Shown here piece after piece: positions 5,962 through 11,550 of a DNA stretch of 11,550 nt. Numbering within the stretch: the stretch's first letter is position 1; each line of letters opens with the position of its first letter. The notes beneath the pieces were generated by a model. That model had not been told where the DNA came from, did not search any database, and saw only the letters and a program-made list of their open reading frames with translations. The DNA lies in assembly GCF_947253225.1 (NCBI RefSeq), contig NZ_CAMXYR010000047.1:1-11550 (forward strand), written 5' to 3'. The DNA comes from an uncultured Anaerococcus sp. Lineage in GTDB: Bacteria > Bacillota > Clostridia > Tissierellales > Peptoniphilaceae. Made by a program: the position numbers and the translations under genes.

Positions 5962-6790
5962 TGCGTACCTCCCCTGTAATATTGCAGATGTGGACTTTCT
6001 CCTCTGTGGCATAGTTTCTGGACCTGTTTATGGCCTCATCAAAGTCGACCAAGAAACCATCAAAATCTGGACCATCAACACAGGCAAATTTCATTTGACC
6101 ACCAACGCTTAGCCTACAACAGCCACACATACCAGTCCCATCTACCATAATGGAATTCATGCTTACAGTTGTTGCAATATTGTAAGACTTGCTTACACCT
6201 ACTACATTTTTCATCATTATAGCAGGACCGATAGCAAGAATATGGTCATAAATATTTCCTTCTTTTATAAGGTCATCCAAAACTTGGGTTACAAAACCAC
6301 TTCTTCCATATGAACCATCATCAGTTGTTATGTAAAGGTTGGTTGAAGATTTTTCTAGTTCATCTTTTAGAATTATAAGGTCTTTACTCTTAAAACCCAT
6401 TATAACATCGACTCTAGCACCCAGTTCGTAGAGGTATTTGGCTTGTGGATAAGCAATTGCAGTACCAAGCCCGCCACCTACTACACAAACATTTTTTCCC
6501 TTTAGCTTATCAAGGTCAGTTGGTTTTCCAAGAGGGCCTACAAAATCCAAAAACCCATCACCAGCTTTTAGTTTATCCATTCTCATAGTAGTTCCACCTA
6601 CAATTTGGACAATGATTGTGATATTTTCACCATCACTTTCCGAAATAGTGAAAGGAACTCTTTCGCCTTTTTCATCTAGCCTTAGAATAATAAATTGCCC
6701 AGGCAAGGCTTTTTTTGCTATAGCAGGTGCCTTAACAATAAATTTGATTGTATTTTTATTTAGCTTTGTTTTCTCAATAATTCTTGCCAT
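5954..6790 (-). CDS. nfnA: NfnA, small subunit of electron-bifurcating ferredoxin:NADP+ transhydrogenase
   Basis: This is a 278-residue subunit of the ferredoxin-NADP reductase / PyrK type. An N-terminal FAD-binding barrel carries RVPFTIS (44-50), an NAD-binding domain has GGGLGTA (105-111), and a C-terminal [2Fe-2S] motif holds Cys222, Cys225 and Cys237 with Asp217 as the possible fourth ligand (the family is reported to use an aspartate). An extra Cys224 makes the motif CGCC. The length is close to the 280 or so residues usual for NfnA. AGGAGG stands just before the ATG. It is first in the nfnA-nfnB operon, overlapping nfnB by 8 nt. A PyrK or hydrogenase-subunit role is less likely because NfnB is next door. 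Confidence 0.9.
   Translation of the reverse strand: MARIIEKTKLNKNTIKFIVKAPAIAKKALPGQFIILRLDEKGERVPFTISESDGENITIIVQIVGGTTMRMDKLKAGDGFLDFVGPLGKPTDLDKLKGKNVCVVGGGLGTAIAYPQAKYLYELGARVDVIMGFKSKDLIILKDELEKSSTNLYITTDDGSYGRSGFVTQVLDDLIKEGNIYDHILAIGPAIMMKNVVGVSKSYNIATTVSMNSIMVDGTGMCGCCRLSVGGQMKFACVDGPDFDGFLVDFDEAINRSRNYATEEKVHICNITGEVRNG
5968..5974 (-). promoter_or_regulatory. Shine-Dalgarno of nfnB inside nfnA
   Basis: GGGGAGG on the minus strand sits 6 nt before the nfnB ATG (5961-5959) and within the last codons of nfnA. It fixes the start of nfnB and implies coupled translation. Confidence 0.8.
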
Positions 6791-6896
6791 ACTTCCTCCT
6801 ATATTAATATTAACAAATGAAAGAAGCTTTTACAATAAAGATGCAAAAGTCAATCCTTATAGTAGAGTATATGTTAACTAACAAAATGGAGGAAGT
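6791..6896. promoter_or_regulatory. Divergent intergenic region between nfnA and the ABC exporter
   Basis: These 106 bp must hold promoters for both directions. Each gene has the same GGAGG-AAGT-ATG initiation site, making a 12-bp perfect inverted repeat at the two starts (6788-6799 and 6888-6899). TATAGT (6858-6863) is a possible plus-strand -10, but no properly spaced -35 precedes it; a minus-strand TTGTAA/TAATAT pair with a 17-bp spacer lies too close to the nfnA ribosome binding site. I therefore name no hexamers with confidence. Confidence 0.4.
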
Positions 6897-8672
6897 ATGC
6901 AAAAAAATAAAAGAGAGTTTTCAAACAAGTATTTGCTCAAGAGATTTGTACCCTACTACAAACCCTACAAGCAAATCCTAACCATAGATTTAATTTCGGC
7001 AGCACTAACCACAATTAGCCAGCTTGTCCTACCTCTTCTACTGTCGTATCTTACGGACTGGGCTCAGCTTGGCATGCTCGATGTTAGTAGAGTAGTCAAG
7101 GTCGCAATAGTATATGTCATAACAAAGTTTATTGAAGTGGCGTCAAGATTTGTTATGCAATCTTTTGGCCACATCATGGGAGCGAAGATTGAAAGAGATA
7201 TGAGAGGGGATGTTTTCAATCATCTCTTAAATATGGATACTGAGTTTTTTAATGAAGCAAAGATTGGCCAACTTATGACTAGGATGACAACAGACCTAAA
7301 TGAAATTACCGAGTTTGCCCACCACGTTCCAGAAGAATTTTTGGTTGGAGCAATCAAACTATTGGTTTCATTTGCTGTACTTCTTACTATAAATTGGAAG
7401 CTTTCCTTAATCATTTATATCTTGATTCCGATTATGTATATTTTTTCGAGAAAATCTAGGGCTAAGTTTAGGCTTGCTACTATGAATACTAGAAGGCAGA
7501 TTGGAGCAATCAATTCAGGAATAGAGGATACTCTTCTAGGAATTTCTGTAGTAAAGTCCTTTGCCAATGAACATATAGAGATGCAAAAGTTTGGCAAGGA
7601 AAATGAAAAGTTTGCCGACATCAAAAAAGACCAGTATTTTAACATGGCAAGCTACTTTATGGTTAAGGATGCTTTTTCAGGTCTAATGTATGCAGTCCTA
7701 ATCCTTGTTGGGGGTATTTTTGTTATCAACAAGAAAATCAGTGCTGGTGATTTGATTGCCTTCACCATGTACCTAAATATGCTTGTTGCGACCATTGAAA
7801 GGTTAATTAATTTTACAGATACTTACGAAAAAGGAACCACGGGCATTGAAAGATTTGTTCAAATCATGAATCTAAAGAAAGATATTTACGACTTTGAGGA
7901 TTCAAAAGATTTAGATAAGGTAAAAGGTAAAATTGAGTTCGACCACGTTTATTTTAAATATCCACAAACGAGCGAAGAAGATCCCTACGTTCTCTATGAT
8001 ATGTCCTTTACCATCAATGTAGGTGAGAATATTGCCTTGGTTGGTCCATCAGGAGTTGGAAAGACTACTATTTCCAAACTCATCCCGAGATTTTATGATG
8101 TAAACTCTGGTGTAATTAGGATAGATGATGAAAATATCAAAAATTTAACCATAGATTCACTTAGGGATAGTATTGGCATTGTCCAACAAGACGTATATCT
8201 TTTTAGCGGAACTGTAAAAGATAATATTAGATATGGCAAAGAAAATGCTACAGAGGAAGAAATTGTAAAGGCAGCAGAGCTTGCAGGTGCCCTAGACTTT
8301 ATCAAAGACTTACCAGATGGATTTGATACCTATATAGGAGAGAGGGGAATAAAACTTTCTGGTGGTCAAAAACAAAGAATTTCCATCGCTAGAGTCTTTT
8401 TAAAAAATCCTCCAATCCTAATTCTTGATGAGGCAACAAGTGCCCTTGATAATAGGAGCGAGGCAATAGTCCAACAATCTCTCGAAAAATTAAGCAAGGG
8501 AAGGACGACCCTGACAATCGCCCATAGGCTCTCTACAATCATAAATGCTGATGAGATTTTAGTTTTAACATATGATGGCATAGCAGAAAGGGGAAGCCAC
8601 AAAGAATTACTTGACAAAAAAGGCGTGTATTACAAGCTTTATAATTCCAATAATGAAGCACTTTTTGGCTAA
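6897..8672 (+). CDS. ABC exporter half-transporter (fused membrane and ATPase domains)
   Basis: This is a 591-residue type IV (MsbA/MdlB/BmrA-like) ABC exporter. Residues 1 to about 315 are the transmembrane domain, with several hydrophobic helices (for example about 150-182 and 262-278). The ATPase domain from about 345 has Walker A GPSGVGKTT (383-391), a Q-loop near Gln430, signature LSGGQ (487-491), Walker B ILILDE (507-512) and the switch His543 in IAHR. All key residues are present, so it should be active. It is encoded alone, divergent from nfnA and followed by its own terminator, so it probably works as a homodimer. The substrate cannot be read from sequence; lipid, drug or peptide export are all possible. 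GGAGG is 4 nt before the ATG. Confidence 0.92.
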   Translation: MQKNKREFSNKYLLKRFVPYYKPYKQILTIDLISAALTTISQLVLPLLLSYLTDWAQLGMLDVSRVVKVAIVYVITKFIEVASRFVMQSFGHIMGAKIERDMRGDVFNHLLNMDTEFFNEAKIGQLMTRMTTDLNEITEFAHHVPEEFLVGAIKLLVSFAVLLTINWKLSLIIYILIPIMYIFSRKSRAKFRLATMNTRRQIGAINSGIEDTLLGISVVKSFANEHIEMQKFGKENEKFADIKKDQYFNMASYFMVKDAFSGLMYAVLILVGGIFVINKKISAGDLIAFTMYLNMLVATIERLINFTDTYEKGTTGIERFVQIMNLKKDIYDFEDSKDLDKVKGKIEFDHVYFKYPQTSEEDPYVLYDMSFTINVGENIALVGPSGVGKTTISKLIPRFYDVNSGVIRIDDENIKNLTIDSLRDSIGIVQQDVYLFSGTVKDNIRYGKENATEEEIVKAAELAGALDFIKDLPDGFDTYIGERGIKLSGGQKQRISIARVFLKNPPILILDEATSALDNRSEAIVQQSLEKLSKGRTTLTIAHRLSTIINADEILVLTYDGIAERGSHKELLDKKGVYYKLYNSNNEALFG

Positions 8673-8675
8673 ATT

Positions 8676-8705
8676 AAAGATGGGAAAGATCCTGTCTTTT
8701 ATTTT
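8676..8705 (+). terminator. Terminator of the ABC exporter gene
   Basis: A 10-bp stem (8676-8685 with 8690-8699, two G-U pairs) with an AAGA loop is followed by TATTTTA. It starts 3 nt after the stop codon. The U-tract is interrupted by one A. Confidence 0.7.
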
Positions 8706-8747
8706 ACAAACTTTTTGAAAGCATGATGAATTTGGGGCTTATTAATG

Positions 8748-8753
8748 TATAAT
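8748..8753 (+). promoter_or_regulatory. Candidate -10 box of the J-protein/exporter/msrA operon
   Basis: A consensus TATAAT lies 23 nt before the ATG at 8777, so transcription would start near 8760, just ahead of the AAGGAG at 8766-8771. No good -35 is seen at 16-18 bp upstream, so it may be weak or activator-dependent. Confidence 0.45.
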
Positions 8754-8776
8754 CTAATATAGGAAAAGGAGAAAAT

Positions 8777-9538
8777 ATGGGAAAATTTTTCGGAAAAATA
8801 TTACATATCTTTGCTACGATTTTGGGCAATATATTTAATTTTTTAATAAATGTGATGAATGTGATAACTATGACCTTCGAGGGGATCAGGCAATTCTTGT
8901 TATTGATTTTTTTCTTTGGATGTTCAACATTTTTCTTTTTGCCCTTTGTGGCTTTAGCCCTACCAGGAAAATGGTGGACGGCTATTTTTATAATACTAAT
9001 AATACCAATCTTAGGACCTAAATTTATTTCTATGCTTAGATACCTAAATTACACCATAACCGAATGGATGTACGATAGGGCAGATACCTTAATTACAGGA
9101 AAAAAGGTTGGCTATGATTCTATTTCTGACTATGCAAACAAGTATAAGTTTGATAGAGAACAAGAAAGAAGAAAGGCTGCGGAAGAAGCGGCAAGAGCTA
9201 GGCAAGAAGAAATGAATAGAAGGTTTGAGGAGATGTTTAGAGACTTTACCTACACGACCTACAATCAGGGAAGCTGGCAAAACTATAACCACCAAGGGTA
9301 TGGACAAGCAACAGACTTGGGATTTAAAGAAAGGTATGAAAAAGCATGCAGAACTCTTGAACTTGACTATAATCCAGATATCTACCAAGTTAAGCTTAAT
9401 TATAGAAAACTTGCCAAAAAATATCACCCAGATATAAACAAGGAACAAGGGGCAACGGAAAAATTTCAAGAAATAAATGATGCTTATGAATTTCTAACAG
9501 AAGAAAATATTAATAAATACAAGTCAAGCTATAGGTAG
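8777..9538 (+). CDS. Membrane-anchored protein with C-terminal J domain
   Basis: The 253-residue protein has an amphipathic/hydrophobic N-terminus (1-35), two hydrophobic membrane segments (about 38-62 and 66-88), a charged and probably helical Arg/Glu/Ala-rich stretch (124-156), a Tyr/Gln/Asn-rich linker (157-178) and a J domain at the C-terminal end (about 187-248) with the diagnostic HPD at 217-219. The J domain should stimulate the ATPase of a DnaK-type Hsp70 at the cytoplasmic face of the membrane. The glycine/phenylalanine and zinc-finger regions of a true DnaJ are absent, so this is a specialised class C-type J-protein and not the general co-chaperone. No dnaK or grpE is nearby. It is the first gene of an operon with an exporter pair and msrA; its client is unknown. 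AAGGAG lies 5 nt before the ATG. Confidence 0.85.
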   Translation: MGKFFGKILHIFATILGNIFNFLINVMNVITMTFEGIRQFLLLIFFFGCSTFFFLPFVALALPGKWWTAIFIILIIPILGPKFISMLRYLNYTITEWMYDRADTLITGKKVGYDSISDYANKYKFDREQERRKAAEEAARARQEEMNRRFEEMFRDFTYTTYNQGSWQNYNHQGYGQATDLGFKERYEKACRTLELDYNPDIYQVKLNYRKLAKKYHPDINKEQGATEKFQEINDAYEFLTEENINKYKSSYR

Positions 9539-9549
9539 GGAAGATGATT

Positions 9550-10329
9550 ATGGAAAAAATTACAAGTGAAGAAAAAGCTGTAATACTTTCGGAAATAGCC
9601 TCCAATGCTGGGGCAATCATGCTTGCCAATGGGGCAGAAATTTATAGGGTTGAAGATACAGTTGAAAGAATTATAAGGAGTAAGGAAAGTATAAAGGATG
9701 TGGACGTCTACTCCACAGCCAACGTAATCGTCCTATCTTTTTCCTATGAAGATGAGATTCATACAAACATCAGAAGAGTGAAGGCAAGAACTCACAATCT
9801 CTATTATATAAACAGAGTAAACACCTTCTCCAGAGACTTCGTAAATGGAAAATATACTCTGAAAGAAGCTTGGGAAGAACTACAAAATATAAGAAAAGAC
9901 CCTGGCCAACCTGTTTGGATGCAAGTTCTAGGCTCAGCTATATCTGCTGGAGCCTTCTTGTTGCTTTTAGATGGGCATATTACAGATATGATAATATCAT
10001 TTTTTGTTGGACTTGTGTCCTATATAGTCAGCGATAAATTTAACAAGGCTAAATTTGGATTTTTCCTAGTAAATTTCGTAGCTGGCATTGTAGTAAGCCT
10101 TATAACCTTGACTTTCAAGCACTATTACCCATCCATAGAAGCTAACAAGATTGTAATAGCATCAATGATGGCCTTCTTACCAGGAATAACCTTAACCAAC
10201 GCCATGAGAGATCTAATGAGTGGAGATGTAACTAGTGGATTAACAGGTGCGACGACCGCTATTTTGATATCGACAGCCCTTGCTCTTGGAGTGGCAATGC
10301 CTATTACAATTTTGACCTATGTGATTTAA
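9550..10329 (+). CDS. Threonine/serine exporter family protein, N-terminal half (DUF1212, YjjP-like)
   Basis: This is a 259-residue membrane protein. A cytoplasmic N-terminal domain (1-120) has the family signature MLANGAEIYRVEDT (24-37), and is followed by about five membrane helices (roughly 125-140, 144-161, 168-188, 198-216, 230-257) with the conserved PGITLTNAMRDLMSGD (211-226). It corresponds to the first half of ThrE of Corynebacterium (threonine/serine export) and to YjjP of E. coli, whose YjjPB pair is reported to export succinate. The missing second half is encoded by the next gene after a 9-nt gap. An ATG at 9544 is in frame, but the upstream GGGA is only 2 nt from it, whereas 9550 has an 8-nt spacing. 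The substrate is undetermined. Confidence 0.85.
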   Translation: MEKITSEEKAVILSEIASNAGAIMLANGAEIYRVEDTVERIIRSKESIKDVDVYSTANVIVLSFSYEDEIHTNIRRVKARTHNLYYINRVNTFSRDFVNGKYTLKEAWEELQNIRKDPGQPVWMQVLGSAISAGAFLLLLDGHITDMIISFFVGLVSYIVSDKFNKAKFGFFLVNFVAGIVVSLITLTFKHYYPSIEANKIVIASMMAFLPGITLTNAMRDLMSGDVTSGLTGATTAILISTALALGVAMPITILTYVI

Positions 10330-10338
10330 GGAGGAGGA

Positions 10339-10818
10339 ATGTTTTACCTATATCAATTTGTAGTATCATTTATATGTGCTATTGGATTTTGCCTAGTATT
10401 CCAGACACCTCTAAAACCTATGATTATAGCAGGGCTAAATGCTGGTGTTGGCTGGATAATATATAAGTCAGTAACAATAAAAACAGGATCTGCTTATATG
10501 GGGACCTTCCTATCAGCTTTTGTAATAGCCTTTATTTCAGAGTATTGTGCCAAGATATTCAAATATCCAGCAGTAATCTTTATAGTGCCAGGAATTATCA
10601 ATCTATGCCCTGGTGAAGCAATATTTAACACTATGAAGTATTTTATAAACAATGAAACAACTCTAGTTCTACTAAGTTTATTTAAGGCGATGGCCCTAGC
10701 AGGAGCTATAGCCTTTGGAGTAGTACTATCTACTTCATTTTCAGCAAATATGAAAAATATTAGAAGAAGAAAGACAAAAAGAACCAACTATATAACTTAT
10801 TTTAGGAGGAAGAAATGA
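10339..10818 (+). CDS. Threonine/serine exporter family protein, C-terminal half (ThrE_2/DUF3815, YjjB-like)
   Basis: This is a 159-residue, very hydrophobic protein with about four to five membrane helices (roughly 5-23, 27-44, 53-72, 76-90, 107-133). It carries the family motif VPGIINLCPGEAIFNT (83-98) and ends in a strongly basic tail (140-159, about ten Arg or Lys). It is the small partner of the YjjP-like protein just upstream; in actinobacteria the two are one ThrE polypeptide. AGGAGG stands directly before its ATG. Its stop overlaps the msrA start as ATGA, and the msrA Shine-Dalgarno lies in its last codons. It probably forms a hetero-oligomeric exporter with the upstream protein. Amino acid or dicarboxylate is the likely cargo class by family only. 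Confidence 0.83.
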   Translation: MFYLYQFVVSFICAIGFCLVFQTPLKPMIIAGLNAGVGWIIYKSVTIKTGSAYMGTFLSAFVIAFISEYCAKIFKYPAVIFIVPGIINLCPGEAIFNTMKYFINNETTLVLLSLFKAMALAGAIAFGVVLSTSFSANMKNIRRRKTKRTNYITYFRRKK

Positions 10819-11300
10819 AAAAAATAATATATTTAGCAGGCGGATGCTTTTGGGGAGTAGACGCATACTTTAACAACCTTGAAGGAGTAATTGAAACAGA
10901 AACAGGATATGCCAATGGAAATTCTAAAGAGACATACTATGAAAACCTCAAAAAATCAGATCATGCAGAAACTGTAAAAGTTACTTATGATGATGAAATT
11001 ATAAGTCTAGAAAAACTTCTAAACTATTTTTACTACATAGTAGATCCTTTTTCTATAAACAAACAAGGTGGAGATATGGGCAGACAATATAGAACAGGAA
11101 TATATTCTAATGACGAAAAAACCCTAGGTGAAATTAAAAAATTCATAGACGATAAGCAAAAAAATGAGAAAGAAGAGATAAAAATAGAAGTAGATAAGCT
11201 GAAAAATTATGTAAAGGCAGAAGAATATCACCAGGATTATCTAAAGAAAAACCCTAATGGATATTGTCATGTAAATCTTACAGATGTTCCTAACCTTTAA
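10815..11300 (+). CDS. msrA: Peptide-methionine (S)-S-oxide reductase MsrA
   Basis: This 161-residue enzyme repairs the S-epimer of methionine sulfoxide in proteins or as free amino acid. The catalytic Cys11 lies in GGCFWGVDAYF (9-19), with the supporting Glu52 (HAETV), Asp87 (GGDMGRQY) and Tyr92. Cys151 (NGYCHVN) is the probable resolving cysteine, reduced by thioredoxin. The YVKAEEYHQDY segment (132-142) is typical of the family. The length is that of a single-domain MsrA without a fused MsrB. The ATG overlaps the stop of the exporter half by 4 nt, and AGGAGG is inside that gene, so translation is coupled. It is the last gene of the operon and is followed by a strong terminator. There is no signal peptide, so the enzyme is cytoplasmic. 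Confidence 0.95.
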   Translation: MKKIIYLAGGCFWGVDAYFNNLEGVIETETGYANGNSKETYYENLKKSDHAETVKVTYDDEIISLEKLLNYFYYIVDPFSINKQGGDMGRQYRTGIYSNDEKTLGEIKKFIDDKQKNEKEEIKIEVDKLKNYVKAEEYHQDYLKKNPNGYCHVNLTDVPNL

Positions 11301-11322
11301 AAGAGCTAAAAATACGCAAATC

Positions 11323-11354
11323 ATAAGAATGTCCTAGGATATTCTTATTTTTTT
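11323..11354 (+). terminator. Strong terminator after msrA
   Basis: A 12-bp stem (11323-11334 with 11337-11348, one G-U pair; the innermost pairs probably open as the loop) is followed by seven Ts (11348-11354). It begins 22 nt after the msrA stop and separates this operon from the promoter that starts 10 bp later. Confidence 0.85.
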
Positions 11355-11364
11355 GAAAAAATAT

Positions 11365-11393
11365 TTGACACTAGATATTATTCGTGGTATTAT
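11365..11393 (+). promoter_or_regulatory. Near-consensus strong promoter at the window end
   Basis: A perfect -35 TTGACA (11365-11370), a 17-bp spacer and TATTAT (11388-11393, five of six -10 consensus) predict a start near 11400. It is the best plus-strand promoter in the window and no protein gene follows within 150 bp, which suits a stable-RNA operon. Confidence 0.75.
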
Positions 11394-11399
11394 ATTCAA

Positions 11400-11550
11400 G
11401 TCGGCAGGAGCTGACACAAAGAACCAAATAAATTAAATAGTAAACAATAACATAACCTTAAAATTCTTTTGATTTAAAAAGGATAACAAAAACAAAAATC
11501 ACGCATCAGACAGAAGTCAGATGTAAATGAAAAGCCAGAACAAAAACGGC
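11400..11550 (+). ncRNA. Untranslated leader of a truncated transcript, possibly the rRNA operon
   Basis: The region opens with a hairpin (11400-11405 with 11410-11415, loop AGGA) exactly where transcription should begin, continues A-rich without a ribosome binding site or open frame, and holds a second short hairpin near 11500-11525. The window then stops. A strong promoter, a long untranslated leader and an assembly break are what one expects in front of a 16S rRNA gene, but no mature rRNA sequence is present, so this is inference. A tRNA operon or a riboswitch-type leader remains possible. Confidence 0.3.

Noticed and set aside
5962..6012. In-frame 17-residue extension of nfnB
   Set aside because: It lies entirely inside nfnA without a suitable ribosome binding site; GGGGAGG stands before the ATG at 5961.
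9089..9469. Minus-strand open frame of 126 codons
   Set aside because: It is antisense to the J-domain gene, with a Phe/Ser/Ile-rich composition typical of antisense to Lys/Glu-rich coding DNA, and no recognisable family.
1..11550. CRISPR array, insertion sequence, prophage or tRNA gene
   Set aside because: Reading through the window I found no regularly spaced direct repeats, no transposase or integrase frame, no phage genes and no cloverleaf-like segment.

Overview
The window looks like a contig, about 35% GC by eye, from an anaerobic low-GC Firmicute. The codon usage, strong AGGAGG-type ribosome binding sites, an NfnAB transhydrogenase and a CpsBCD phosphoregulatory system fit the Peptoniphilaceae/Anaerococcus-like Tissierellia. 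That placement is inference from style and gene content; no database was searched. The first 25 bases are a sequencing-library (Nextera/Tn5) adapter and not genome. The right end stops inside what looks like the leader of a strongly expressed, possibly ribosomal RNA, transcript. Both edges are therefore probably assembly breaks.

Layout. (1) 26-1588, minus strand: a truncated reading frame at the very edge, preceded by a UDP-glucose 6-dehydrogenase that carries an intact Xre/HTH_3 DNA-binding domain at its N-terminus. (2) 1589-1873: a 285-bp divergent control region with a good ugd promoter and a candidate cps promoter. (3) 1874-4401, plus strand: a tight four-gene operon with a Wzz/CpsC-like chain-length regulator, a CpsD-like tyrosine kinase, a CpsB-like PHP tyrosine phosphatase, and a translationally coupled SH3-domain lipoprotein. 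No glycosyltransferase follows it; two hairpins close the operon. (4) 4576-6790, minus strand: nfnB and nfnA (transcribed nfnA to nfnB), encoding the electron-bifurcating ferredoxin:NADP+ transhydrogenase. (5) 6897-8672, plus strand, divergent from nfnA: an ABC exporter half-transporter with its own terminator. (6) 8777-11300, plus strand: a four-gene operon of a membrane-anchored J-domain protein, the two halves of a split ThrE-type exporter, and methionine sulfoxide reductase A, closed by a strong terminator. (7) 11365-11550: a near-consensus promoter and structured leader, cut off by the window end.

How the genes relate. Regions 1-3 form a surface-polysaccharide control module. Ugd makes UDP-glucuronate as a precursor, and CpsC/CpsD/CpsB set polymer length and export through tyrosine phosphorylation. 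The DNA-binding domain fused to Ugd could tie precursor synthesis to transcription from the shared divergent region. Region 4 is central anaerobic redox metabolism. Region 6 mixes protein quality control, amino- or organic-acid export and oxidative repair in one transcript. The observations I would follow first are the HTH-Ugd fusion with its repeated AT-rich motif, the SH3 lipoprotein coupled to the CpsB phosphatase, and the membrane J-protein operon.
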